This document shows, one piece after another, positions 7,931 through 15,348 of a DNA stretch of 19,016 bases. Position 1 is the first letter of the stretch, and each line of letters opens with the position of its first letter. The notes under the pieces are model-generated. The model was not told the origin of the DNA and did no database searches. It saw only the letters and a list, made by a program, of their open reading frames with translations. Position numbers and translations under genes: made by a program. This DNA is from ZC4RG35 sp041747855 (GTDB taxonomy: Bacteria; Actinomycetota; Acidimicrobiia; Spongiisociales; ZC4RG35): positions 1 through 19,016 of the forward strand of contig JBGTEJ010000093.1 of assembly GCA_041747855.1 (NCBI GenBank), written 5' to 3'.

Positions 7931-9229
7931 TCAGCCGCCTGTGATTATGTCGATGAGGTCGGCCCTGGCGAACCTGGCCACCACCGGTGTCTGCGAGACG
8001 TCGGTGACGGTGCTGTCCTCATGCAGGGCAATCTGGACTTGCTGGCTCCCACAGTCGCCAAAAGCGTCGCAGGTCAGCGTTCCGATCAGACCCGCGAAGT
8101 TGGAGACCGTGTTCAGGTAGTCCCTCAGCGCCTTGCGACCGATCCGCAGCTTCCCGTCGCCGCCGAGCACACTGACTTCGCGGATGGCCGTGAGGACCAT
8201 AACCGTGGCGTCGTATGCGTGGGCATGGAAGGGGGCCGGGGGCGCTTGGCCGAACTGGGAGATGTAGGCCTCGCGCATCTGGGTGTAGGTCTTGCCTGTC
8301 GCGCTCGCGTTCGTTCCGAAGTTGAGGTCCGGGCCGGAGAAGTAGACGCCGACCGACTCGGTGAGCCCGAGGGTGTCGGTGTTGTGAAGACCGTCAGCCG
8401 AAATCCACACTACATCTTCGAGTCCTGCGACATCGTCCTTCTGCTGGATGATCTCCGGTCCACCGGTCGCCGGGAAGATCGGGAAGAACACCACTTCGAC
8501 GTCGGCATTGGCAACACTGGTGAGCAGGGCGGTCTGATCGACGCCCGGCTGCGCGCTAGTGGCTGTGAACAGCGGAACCTCGCCGCCGAGGGTCTCGAAC
8601 GCGGTCTTGAACGCGTTGCTCAATCCCTCCGTGTAAGGATCGCCGTCATGGATGGCGGCTGCCCTCCGTAGACCGAGCTCGTCATAGACGAACTTGGCCA
8701 CAGCAGCGCCCTGGAACAGGTCGTTGTGGGCCGTCCGGTAGTAGCCGGGCAGGTATCCCCCTCCAGCAGTGCCTTCAAGGTTCGATGTCAGATTCGGGTT
8801 GGTGTTCGACCCTGACATGAGAACCATGTTGGCTGCCGAGTAGATCGGCAAGGCCGCCGCGGCGGCTCCCGAACAGGTCGTCCCGATCACGGCCAACACG
8901 TCGGCCTGTGCGACGATCGCCTGGGCTCCCGATTGACCACCTGCGGACGCGCAGAGGTCATCTTCCACAGTTCCGAGATTCACTGAGAACCCCTTGACCT
9001 GACCGAAGTCCTCGATCGCCAACTGGACCCCTCGTACCTGATCGGTACCGAGTGGCTCGTTGGGTCCGGAGATCACCTGGTGGGCGCGGATCTGGATCTG
9101 GCCTCCTGCGTCGATCGTGATCACCCCGAGATCGTCGGTGACGTCGGTTGTCTCATCACCGCAAGCGGCGACGACCAACGCCAGGACCGCCGACATGGCG
9201 ATCAGGCGAAAGTACTTCTTTGATTTCAT
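7931..9229 (-). CDS. livK: Liv/HAAT ABC transporter substrate-binding lipoprotein
   Basis: This is an extracytoplasmic binding protein of the Peripla_BP_6 (Leu/Ile/Val-binding-like) family that delivers ligand to LivHM. From the ATG at 9229 it has 432 residues. The N-terminus is a lipoprotein signal peptide: MKSKKYFRLI, a hydrophobic stretch, then VVAAC with Cys23 as the lipid site. Two cysteine pairs (93/119 and 387/393) look like disulfides. Family segments include GPNEPLGTDQVRGVQLAIEDF, VIGTTCSGAAAAALPIY and HDGDPYTEGLSNAF. The frame is open to 9301, but the signal peptide and GGAGG 11 nt before 9229 fix this start. A promoter, a leader hairpin and a strong terminator surround it. The family assignment is firm; the ligand could be branched-chain amino acids, another amino acid, or an amide. 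Confidence 0.93.
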   Translation of the reverse strand: MKSKKYFRLIAMSAVLALVVAACGDETTDVTDDLGVITIDAGGQIQIRAHQVISGPNEPLGTDQVRGVQLAIEDFGQVKGFSVNLGTVEDDLCASAGGQSGAQAIVAQADVLAVIGTTCSGAAAAALPIYSAANMVLMSGSNTNPNLTSNLEGTAGGGYLPGYYRTAHNDLFQGAAVAKFVYDELGLRRAAAIHDGDPYTEGLSNAFKTAFETLGGEVPLFTATSAQPGVDQTALLTSVANADVEVVFFPIFPATGGPEIIQQKDDVAGLEDVVWISADGLHNTDTLGLTESVGVYFSGPDLNFGTNASATGKTYTQMREAYISQFGQAPPAPFHAHAYDATVMVLTAIREVSVLGGDGKLRIGRKALRDYLNTVSNFAGLIGTLTCDAFGDCGSQQVQIALHEDSTVTDVSQTPVVARFARADLIDIITGG

Positions 9230-9254
9230 ATGTCTCTTTTCCTCCATTTGACTG

Positions 9255-9280
9255 TGGACCGAAGGCAAGCCTGCGGTCCA
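9255..9280 (-). promoter_or_regulatory. 5'-leader hairpin of the binding-protein mRNA
   Basis: TGGACCG (9255-9261) pairs with CGGTCCA (9274-9280), and inside it AGGC pairs with GCCT after one mismatch, giving about 11 bp. From the predicted start of transcription near 9284, this hairpin would sit at the extreme 5' end of the mRNA, about 25 nt before the ATG and clear of the GGAGG ribosome site. There is no U tract. It could be an mRNA stabiliser or a regulatory fold. The fold is visible in the sequence; the role is inference. Confidence 0.5.
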
Positions 9281-9290
9281 ACTGCCCCCG

Positions 9291-9319
9291 AGTGTAGCCA
9301 TGGGTTAGCGTCCTATGAA
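9291..9319 (-). promoter_or_regulatory. Promoter for the Liv binding-protein gene
   Basis: On the minus strand TTCATA (complement of 9314-9319) and TACACT (complement of 9291-9296) are separated by exactly 17 bp, which fits a primary-sigma promoter. Transcription would start near 9284, leaving a leader of about 55 nt before the ATG at 9229. Confidence 0.6.
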
Positions 9320-9383
9320 CCGCATTGTCGGCTGGTGTTCAATTGCCGTTCGATTAGCCCTTCTGGGTTCGACTTCGCTTGAC

Positions 9384-9420
9384 CGCGGACCAGCCCATAC
9401 ACGCGGACCACCCCCATACA
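9384..9420. repeat. Tandem 18/19-bp repeat upstream of the iron operon
   Basis: CGCGGACCAGCCCATACA (9384-9401) is followed directly by CGCGGACCACCCCCATACA (9402-9420). The two copies are nearly identical apart from one added base and one substitution. They lie in the divergent region between the Liv binding-protein gene and fbpA, just upstream of a second repeat set, and may be regulator-binding sites. Confidence 0.7.
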
Positions 9421-9497
9421 ATTAGCCCTACACGCGTAGTGGTATTAATTTGTCCTACCGGCATAGTGTTATTAGCTTGCCCGCTGACCATAACGTT
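9421..9497. repeat. Three imperfect units (23, 27, 27 bp) upstream of fbpA
   Basis: Units begin with ATTA at 9421, 9444 and 9471. The clearest comparison is 9427-9452 against 9454-9479, with about 20 of 26 positions identical (CCTAC, TAGTG, TATTA and TTG shared) at a 27-bp period. The third unit matches the second at 16 of 27 positions, ending in CATAACGTT against CATAGTGTT. The set ends only 23 bp before the fbpA ATG, so it must overlap the promoter or the transcript leader. I could not place a convincing -35/-10 pair. A role as repeated operator sites is inferred. Confidence 0.6.
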
Positions 9498-9520
9498 CGA
9501 GAAAGGGACGGTCACCGAAA

Positions 9521-10597
9521 ATGCGTCGGATCGCAGCACTCGCACTGGCAACAATCCTGGTTGCCACCGCCTGTACTACAGGTGGGGCAAACCCAACTAC
9601 AACCTTCGCCGGGCCCATGACGACGACCACCGAGGGGCAGGGTTCCTCGACAACGGTCCCGCCGACCACCGAGTTGATCCTGTATTCGGGTCGGAACGAG
9701 AACTTCGTCAAGCCTGTCGTCGACGCCTTCACGGCGGCCACCGGGATACAGGTGCGGGTCCGTTATGGCGACGGCACAAGTGACCTTGCCTCCACCATCC
9801 TCAACGAGGGGGAGACCACCAACGCCGACCTCTTCTGGTCGCAGGACCCAGCCTGGATAGGCGCCGTCGGAGACAGGGGTCTCCTCGCTACTCTTCCGGA
9901 CGACGTTCTGAGTTTGGTCGATGCGGCATATCGTGATGCCGACGGCCAGTGGGTCGGTGTCACCGCCCGCAGCCGGGTCTTCGTGTACAACCCCAACCTG
10001 GTCTCCGAGGACGAATTACCTTCGAGTGTCAAGGAGTTGACCGATCCCAAGTGGTCGGGGCGCATCGCTCTCGCACCTGGCAATGCCTCCTTCGTGTCCT
10101 TCGTATCGGCGATGGAATTGGTGGAGGGACCCGACGCCACACTTGAATGGCTGGAAGGTATGGCAGCAAACGACATCCGCACCTACTCGGGCAATGGGGC
10201 GATCCTGAATGCGGTGGCTGCCGGCGACGTCCATGCCGGTCTGATCAACCACTACTACCTGCTTCAGGCCCAGGCCAATCAGGGGAGTGTCAACGCGGTA
10301 AACCACTACCTGGCACCCGGTGACCTCGGAGCGCTGGTCATGGCAACGGGGGTGGGTGTGCTCGAACCGTCGCGGAACAAGACGGCCGCCTTCGAGTTCA
10401 TCAGGTTCCTGCTTGCCGCTGAAGCCCAGGCCCACTTCGTCGACAACCTCTTCGAGTACGGCTTGATCGAGGGTGCTCCTACACCGCTAGGGCAGAAGCC
10501 CCTCGCTGAACTTCAAGGCCCGGACATCAACCAGTCGGATCTTGCCAGCCACCTCGACTCGGCGGTGACCCTGATCACCAGGGCCGGATTGAACTGA
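9521..10597 (+). CDS. fbpA: Ferric-iron ABC transporter substrate-binding lipoprotein
   Basis: This is an extracytoplasmic Fe3+-binding protein of the FbpA/FutA family, 358 residues. A lipoprotein signal ends in VATAC with Cys18 as lipid anchor. Residues 19-50 are a Thr/Ser/Pro-rich linker, then the fold starts with LILYSGRNENFVKPVVDAF, typical of iron-binding members. NADLFWSQDP, ARSRVFVYNP and NHYYL follow; Tyr245-Tyr246 in the last motif are the paired tyrosines that bind iron in the family. The ATG at 9521 is supported by the signal peptide, with AAAGGGA about 11-13 nt upstream. It heads a three-gene operon and is preceded by tandem repeats that may carry iron-responsive control. I saw no convincing IdeR/DtxR or Fur box. 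Iron is the likeliest cargo from sequence type. Confidence 0.92.
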   Translation: MRRIAALALATILVATACTTGGANPTTTFAGPMTTTTEGQGSSTTVPPTTELILYSGRNENFVKPVVDAFTAATGIQVRVRYGDGTSDLASTILNEGETTNADLFWSQDPAWIGAVGDRGLLATLPDDVLSLVDAAYRDADGQWVGVTARSRVFVYNPNLVSEDELPSSVKELTDPKWSGRIALAPGNASFVSFVSAMELVEGPDATLEWLEGMAANDIRTYSGNGAILNAVAAGDVHAGLINHYYLLQAQANQGSVNAVNHYLAPGDLGALVMATGVGVLEPSRNKTAAFEFIRFLLAAEAQAHFVDNLFEYGLIEGAPTPLGQKPLAELQGPDINQSDLASHLDSAVTLITRAGLN

Positions 10598-10598
10598 T

Positions 10599-12209
10599 TT
10601 GCTCGATCTCGCCGGACGTCCTCCGGTAGCCGAGGTGCCTGCGGTCAGACGACCGAAGGCTCCTCGTTTGCTTTGGGCGCTCGGCACCCTGGTGGTGGTC
10701 CCGGCGCTCATCCCCATCGTCTATCTGCTCTACGTCGTCCTCCAGCCCGGAGGCTTCGACGTCGGAGGCTTCACCAGTGCCCGTCTCCTCGAGCTCGCAG
10801 GGAATACCGCCCTGCTCACCATCACCGTGACGGCCACCACCGCGGTGCTTGGGATCGCCACCGCCTGGCTGACCACCCGCACCGACCTCCCTCGAGCCCG
10901 ATTGTGGTCCACCCTGGTCACCATCCCACTCGTCATTCCTTCCTATGTGGGTGCCCTGGCAATCCTGGCCGCGACCGGCAACAGTGGGCTGCTCACTCAG
11001 ACCCTTCAAGCCTTGGGCTTGCCCGGGCTCCCGGTGGCTGAGGGCTTCTGGCCTTCCTGGCTGGCCTTGAGTCTGTGGAACTTCTCCTTCGTCCACCTGT
11101 TGACGGTTCCCGTCCTCAAGCGTCTCGACCCGGCCCTCGAGGAAGTTGCGAGGGGTCTGGGGTCGAGTCGTTGGAAAACCCTGTTCACCGTCGTTCTCCC
11201 CCAGTTGCGCCCGGCGTTGGCGGCGAGTTCGTTGCTGGTCGCTCTCTACGTCCTCTCCGAGTTCGGAGCCGTTTCCATGCTCAGGTTCGACACCTTCACC
11301 AGGGCCGTCTACACCCAGTGGACCGGTCGTCTCGACCCAGGGCCAGCGCTCTTCCTCGCCGGTCTCCTCTCGATGGGGGCCCTGGTAATCATCGTCTTCC
11401 AGCAGAGGGCGCGGGGGAAGGCTGCCCTGTACTCGAACCGTCCCGCCCGCAAGCCCCGGCTCCACAGACTCACCTCAGGGGAGAGGATGGGTGCCAGGAT
11501 CTTCCTCGGGTCGATCGTCACCTTCGCCCTGGTGGTGCCCATCGCCACCATGCTGTGGTGGACGGTTAGGGGCATGTCACTTGGGAACACACCTCTGACC
11601 GTGGGCCCGCATGCTGCCAGGTCGGTCTTCATCTCCGTCACCGCAGCCGCTGTCATCACTGTCGCCGCAATTCCGATCGCCATCCTCGCCGTTCGTTATC
11701 GAAGCAAGCTGGTCTACCTTCTCGAGTCGGTCGCCTGGGTAACCTATTCACTACCGCATCTAGCCGTGGGCCTCGCGTTCCTGGTGCTTGGCGTGGGCAT
11801 GTTCCGACCCGTATACCAGACCCTCATCATGCTCATCATCGTCTACTTGGCCATGTTCCTCCCCCTCTCCCTCGCTTCGGTCGAGGCCGGGATGAGACGT
11901 GTCGGCCCCGGCCTCGAAGAGGTGTCGAGGAGTCTGGGTGTCGGTAGCTGGGGGACGATGCGGAGGGTGACACTTCCGATCGTCCGGAGGTCGATGCTGG
12001 CTGGAGCTGCCCTGGTCTTCCTCTCGGTGATGAAGGAGCTGCCGGCCACGCTCCTCCTCCGCCCTACCGGCTTCGACACCCTTCCGGTGAGGATCTGGAG
12101 CGCCACCAACGAACTGTTCTACACCCAGGCCAGCTTCGCCGCCCTGGGCCTGATCGCGGTTTCCATCCTTCCCGTCTACTTCTTCGTGGTCAGGGACATC
12201 CATGACTGA
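10599..12209 (+). CDS. fbpB: Ferric-iron ABC transporter permease, fused double domain
   Basis: This is a membrane permease with two MetI-like halves in one chain, about 12 hydrophobic segments, 536 residues, normal for FbpB/FutB. Each half carries the cytoplasmic EAA loop that contacts the ATPase: LEEVARGLGSSRWKTLFTVV (180-199) and LEEVSRSLGVGSWGTMRRVT (439-458). A polar linker (about 270-298, rich in Arg/Lys) joins the halves. The start is uncertain. TTG at 10599 lies one base after the fbpA stop with only a weak ribosome site; GTG at 10635 is an alternative 12 codons on. Tight spacing suggests coupled translation. The 3' end overlaps fbpC by 8 nt. Confidence 0.92.
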   Translation: MLDLAGRPPVAEVPAVRRPKAPRLLWALGTLVVVPALIPIVYLLYVVLQPGGFDVGGFTSARLLELAGNTALLTITVTATTAVLGIATAWLTTRTDLPRARLWSTLVTIPLVIPSYVGALAILAATGNSGLLTQTLQALGLPGLPVAEGFWPSWLALSLWNFSFVHLLTVPVLKRLDPALEEVARGLGSSRWKTLFTVVLPQLRPALAASSLLVALYVLSEFGAVSMLRFDTFTRAVYTQWTGRLDPGPALFLAGLLSMGALVIIVFQQRARGKAALYSNRPARKPRLHRLTSGERMGARIFLGSIVTFALVVPIATMLWWTVRGMSLGNTPLTVGPHAARSVFISVTAAAVITVAAIPIAILAVRYRSKLVYLLESVAWVTYSLPHLAVGLAFLVLGVGMFRPVYQTLIMLIIVYLAMFLPLSLASVEAGMRRVGPGLEEVSRSLGVGSWGTMRRVTLPIVRRSMLAGAALVFLSVMKELPATLLLRPTGFDTLPVRIWSATNELFYTQASFAALGLIAVSILPVYFFVVRDIHD

Positions 12210-13245
12210 GCCCAGGACACACGACGATGCGATACGGGCTGAAGGTCTGTCGAAGCGGTTCGGTGATGTGGTCGCCCTCGACCGTTGCGACCTGACTGTG
12301 CCCCACGGTGCCGTCGTCACCTTGCTCGGTCCTTCGGGAACGGGGAAGAGCACGATGCTCCGTGTGCTCGCCGGGTTCGAGAACCCCGATCGGGGAACCG
12401 TCGACATCCGCGGGCGTCGTGTTGTCGGACCGGGTGTCTCGGTCCCGCCTGAGCAACGCCGAGTCGGGGTGGTGGTCCAGGACTACGCCCTGTTCCCTCA
12501 TCTCGACGTCGCCGGAAATGTGGGATATGGGCTGGCCCGGGATCAGGGCCGGGAGGGGCGAGTGCGGGAGATCCTCGAACGCGTCGGTCTCCCCGGTCTC
12601 GGAGCCAGGTTCCCGCATGAACTCTCGGGCGGGCAACAGCAGAGGGTTGCATTGGCACGGGCGATGGCGCCGAGGCCAGATGTGATCATCCTCGACGAGC
12701 CATTCTCCAACCTGGACGACACCCTGAGGACGCGGGTGAGGAGTGAGATCATCGGGATCATCAGGGCGCTGGGCACCACCGCCTTGTTCATCACCCACGA
12801 TCAGGAGGAGGCCCTCTCGATATCCGATTACGTGGCCGTGATGAACCGGGGTCGGATCGTCCAGATGGCCAGCCCTCAGGACCTCTACTGGAGGCCGGTC
12901 GACCCGTGGGTCGGGTCTTTCATCGGCGACGCCAACTTCGTGTCAGGCAAGTCGCGTGGAGGGAGGGTGGAGACCGTCGTCGGGACTTTCGCATCGACAT
13001 TGGAGGGGGACGTCAGCGTCATGATCAGACCGGAGTCGGTGCGACTCGTTCCCGATGCCGCGGGGCCGGCTGAGGTGAGGAGCCGTGAATTCTTTGGCCA
13101 TGACCAATTGGTCACCATCATGTACGGAGATGGCACCGTGATCAGGGCCCGTCTCGGCCCGGAGGAGGTCTACGCCAGCGGTGACCGGGTATCGGCGAAG
13201 ATCGATGCGGCGACGCCTTTCCCGGTACTCCACTGGGCCGATTGA
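12202..13245 (+). CDS. fbpC: Ferric-iron ABC transporter ATPase
   Basis: This ATP-hydrolysing subunit of the iron importer has 347 residues. It has Walker A GPSGTGKST (43-51), Q-loop Gln93 in VVQDYALFPH, signature LSGGQQ (141-146), Walker B VIILDEP (161-167) and H-loop His199 in ITHDQEEAL. After about residue 245 a TOBE-type C-terminal domain follows (MIRPESVRLV), as in the FbpC/PotA group. The ATG at 12202 overlaps the permease gene by 8 nt and has AGGGA about 6 nt upstream. All catalytic motifs are intact. The gene ends 9 bp before the convergent aldehyde dehydrogenase stop, and no terminator fits in that gap. Family members also import thiamine or polyamines; the FbpA partner favours iron. 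Confidence 0.93.
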   Translation: MTEPRTHDDAIRAEGLSKRFGDVVALDRCDLTVPHGAVVTLLGPSGTGKSTMLRVLAGFENPDRGTVDIRGRRVVGPGVSVPPEQRRVGVVVQDYALFPHLDVAGNVGYGLARDQGREGRVREILERVGLPGLGARFPHELSGGQQQRVALARAMAPRPDVIILDEPFSNLDDTLRTRVRSEIIGIIRALGTTALFITHDQEEALSISDYVAVMNRGRIVQMASPQDLYWRPVDPWVGSFIGDANFVSGKSRGGRVETVVGTFASTLEGDVSVMIRPESVRLVPDAAGPAEVRSREFFGHDQLVTIMYGDGTVIRARLGPEEVYASGDRVSAKIDAATPFPVLHWAD

Positions 13246-13254
13246 CCCGAGCTC

Positions 13255-14667
13255 TCAGGCCCCGATGTATGACATCACGTGCTTGATGCGGGTGTAATCC
13301 TCCAGGGAGTAGATGGAGAGATCCTTGCCGTATCCCGACCCCTTGAACCCGCCGTGGGGCATCTCGGCGACGATCGGGATGTGGACGTTGATCCAAACAC
13401 AGCCGTAGTCGAGGGCCTTGGCCATTCGCATCGCCCGCCCGTGGTCCCTGGTCCAGACACTCGACGCCAGTCCATACTGGACACCGTTGGCCCATTCGAT
13501 GGCCAGGTCTTCGTCGTCGAACTGTTGGAGCGTGATCACCGGCCCGAAGATCTCGTTCTGACTCATCTCGTCGTCCTGGTTCAGTCCGTCGACCACGGTG
13601 GGAGGGAAGAAGTAGCCGTCTCGCTCGAGGGGTGAGCCGCCGGTGATGACCCGGGCATGATCGGGAACCCTCTCCAGGAAACCCGACACCCGTGCCAGTT
13701 GGCTGGGGTTGTTCAGCGGCCCGAAGTCGACCTCTTCGTTGGGATCGCCAGTCGTGTAGTTGCGGGCCTGTTCGGCCAGGGCCTCGGCCAGGTCCGACCT
13801 GATCCCCGGTGCTGCCAGGACACGGGTGGCCGCGGTGCAGTCCTGTCCGGCGTTGTAGTAACCGGCGCCGGCGATGCCCTCGGCGGCCAGCTCCAGATCG
13901 GCATCGTCGAAGACGATCACCGGCGCCTTCCCGCCAAGCTCCAGATGAACCCGCTTGAGTGCAGGGGCTGCCGCCGTGGCGACCTCGATTCCGGCCCGCA
14001 CGCTTCCCGTGACCGACACCATCTGCGGGATGTCGTGGGCGACCAGCGCCCGTCCCGTGTCGCGATCGCCGCAGACCACGTTGAACACCCCCGGGGGGAG
14101 GAACTCGGAGGCCAGCTCGGCCAAGGCCACCGTGGATGCCGGTGTCGTATCCGATGGCTTGAGCACCACCGTATTCCCCGCGGCCAGAGCCGGAGCGAAC
14201 TTCCACACCGCCATCATCAGCGGGTAGTTCCAGGGGGTCACCTGGGCACAGACACCGATCGGCTCCCGGCGGATCATCGACGTGTGGTTGGTCTTGTACT
14301 CCCCGGCTGAGAGACCTTGAAGATGACGGGCGGCACCGGCGAAGAACCGGATCTGGTCGGCGCTGGGCCCCACCTCGTCGCCTGCGACCATGTGCGCCGG
14401 CTTCCCGGTGTTCTCCACCTCGATGGCGGCGATCTCGTCGGCCCGGTCTTCGAGGGCGTCGGCTATCCGCAGCAGGGCACGACTCCGCTCCGAAGGGGTG
14501 GCGTCACGCCAGGCGGGGAAGGCCCGGGCCGCCGCCCGAACCGCGAGGTCGACATCCGCCTCCCGGGAGAGCGCCGACCTGGTGTACTCCTGGCCGGTCG
14601 CCGGGTTGACCACGCCCAAAGTCTCACCGCTCAGAGGCTCTATGAGCTCCCCGTCGATGAAGTTCAT
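13255..14667 (-). CDS. NAD(P)+-dependent aldehyde dehydrogenase, gamma-aminobutyraldehyde type
   Basis: This is a cytoplasmic oxidoreductase of the ALDH superfamily that oxidises an aldehyde to its acid. From the ATG at 14667 it has 470 residues. Active-site residues are present: Asn147 in PWNYPL, Glu243 in HLELGGKAP and nucleophile Cys277 in AGQDC. Segments such as RFFAGAARHLQGLSAGEY, HTSMIRR and GYYNAGQDCTAA closely match gamma-aminobutyraldehyde dehydrogenase (PatD/YdcW), which makes GABA in putrescine breakdown. Betaine-aldehyde or similar substrates remain possible. ATGs at 14673 and 14709 are alternatives; GAGGGG lies 6 nt before 14667. The gene follows the globin gene by about 115 bp, where TAACTT might be a -10 element but no good -35 pairs with it. 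Confidence 0.92.
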   Translation of the reverse strand: MNFIDGELIEPLSGETLGVVNPATGQEYTRSALSREADVDLAVRAAARAFPAWRDATPSERSRALLRIADALEDRADEIAAIEVENTGKPAHMVAGDEVGPSADQIRFFAGAARHLQGLSAGEYKTNHTSMIRREPIGVCAQVTPWNYPLMMAVWKFAPALAAGNTVVLKPSDTTPASTVALAELASEFLPPGVFNVVCGDRDTGRALVAHDIPQMVSVTGSVRAGIEVATAAAPALKRVHLELGGKAPVIVFDDADLELAAEGIAGAGYYNAGQDCTAATRVLAAPGIRSDLAEALAEQARNYTTGDPNEEVDFGPLNNPSQLARVSGFLERVPDHARVITGGSPLERDGYFFPPTVVDGLNQDDEMSQNEIFGPVITLQQFDDEDLAIEWANGVQYGLASSVWTRDHGRAMRMAKALDYGCVWINVHIPIVAEMPHGGFKGSGYGKDLSIYSLEDYTRIKHVMSYIGA

Positions 14668-14782
14668 CAACATCCCCTCACCCTTTGAACTCGTCACTGA
14701 ACTCTCCATCTGTCGGCTGTTGGGATGGAAGTTAATCGGGGAGGGCCGGCGTCATACTGGGGGAACGCCCCGGTGGGGTGAC

Positions 14783-15226
14783 CTACCTATTGACCATGTG
14801 CTGGGCCAACGGGGTGAGGCGGGTTTCGATGAACTCCCTGACCTGACCCTCGAGCCCGGCTGTATCCATTGCCTTGCGAAAACACCTCATCCATTCCTCG
14901 GCCTCGGGCTCTCCGATTGGGAAGGGGAGATGACGCATCCGGAGACGGGGATGGCCACGCTTCTCCTCATAGAGGGGCGGCCCGCCCAACCAACCAGATA
15001 GGAACTCGTAGAGCTTCTGTCGGGAGGTGCTGGTGTTGGCGGGGAGCATCGCCCTCAGGGTCGGGGACTCATCTTCGATGATGTCGTAGAAGGCCTCGAC
15101 CAACTGGCGAAGCGGGGTGGCACCACCCAACTCTTCATATGGGCTCGATGCCCGTCCCCAAGGATTCCTCCCGCCCGAATTGATGGGGATCACATCAGCC
15201 CCATGGGGTCGCCGCTCATGATCCAT
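14783..15226 (-). CDS. glbO: Group II truncated haemoglobin
   Basis: This is a small cytoplasmic haem protein of the TrHbO class, linked in other bacteria to oxygen or NO/peroxide chemistry. With the ATG at 15226 it has 147 residues. Landmarks are SPYEELGGATPLRQLVEAFY with B10 Tyr47, the E-helix stretch KLYEFLSGWLGGP, proximal F8 His99 in RMRHLPF, and the G8 Trp112 (EEWMRCF) typical of group II. About 27 polar residues precede the fold. A GTG at 15265 would add 13 residues, but it falls inside the 17-bp palindrome; I prefer 15226, although its ribosome site is weak. The gene diverges from the exporter operon and precedes the aldehyde dehydrogenase gene, with which it may share a transcript. 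Confidence 0.88.
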   Translation of the reverse strand: MDHERRPHGADVIPINSGGRNPWGRASSPYEELGGATPLRQLVEAFYDIIEDESPTLRAMLPANTSTSRQKLYEFLSGWLGGPPLYEEKRGHPRLRMRHLPFPIGEPEAEEWMRCFRKAMDTAGLEGQVREFIETRLTPLAQHMVNR

Positions 15227-15257
15227 ACGGTAGACCCACAGCAGGGTTGGCCAATTG

Positions 15258-15274
15258 TCCGACACAGTGTCGGA
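15258..15274. promoter_or_regulatory. Perfect 17-bp palindrome, candidate operator
   Basis: TCCGACACAGTGTCGGA has two perfect 8-bp arms around one central base, typical of a site for a dimeric repressor such as a TetR-family protein. It lies between the globin gene (-) and the DrrA-type gene (+), and overlaps the best -35 candidate for the exporter. A further TCCGAC half-site occurs at 15294. No regulator gene is in this window, so the binding protein is unknown. Confidence 0.65.
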
Positions 15275-15287
15275 AAACCCCTAATGT
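15259..15287 (+). promoter_or_regulatory. Candidate promoter of the exporter operon
   Basis: CCGACA (15259-15264) and TAATGT (15282-15287) are 17 bp apart. The -10 fits TAnnnT and the -35 shares GACA with consensus. The -35 lies inside the palindrome, so a protein bound there would block RNA polymerase. Transcription would begin near 15294, about 55 nt before the ATG at 15349. Confidence 0.4.
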
Positions 15288-15348
15288 CTCCCATCCGACG
15301 GTCGACGGCCGGTTCCTGTCACCGCCGGATGATTCAATCGGAGATTCA

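Noticed and set aside
9421..9497. Reading the ATTAGCC-containing repeats as IdeR/DtxR boxes
   Set aside because: The units lack the paired TTAGGnnAGCCTAA-like symmetry expected of such boxes; only a half-like ATTAGCC is present.
9384..9497. CRISPR-like array
   Set aside because: Units are adjacent with no unique spacers, too few, and no cas gene is nearby.
10575..11465. 296-residue minus-strand frame opposite fbpB
   Set aside because: It is a Gly/Glu/Gln-rich antisense shadow of a membrane protein gene, with no ribosome site or family pattern.
13142..14206. 354-residue minus-strand frame over the aldehyde dehydrogenase and fbpC end
   Set aside because: The dehydrogenase frame carries all catalytic residues; this one is a low-complexity shadow.
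14759..14778. Terminator between globin and dehydrogenase genes
   Set aside because: Two competing 4-bp GC stems (GGGG/CCCC and CCCC/GGGG) share bases; neither has a U tract, so support is too weak.
15227..15265. GTG at 15265 as the globin start
   Set aside because: It lies inside the 17-bp palindrome and adds 13 residues without globin similarity; the ATG at 15226 is more likely.
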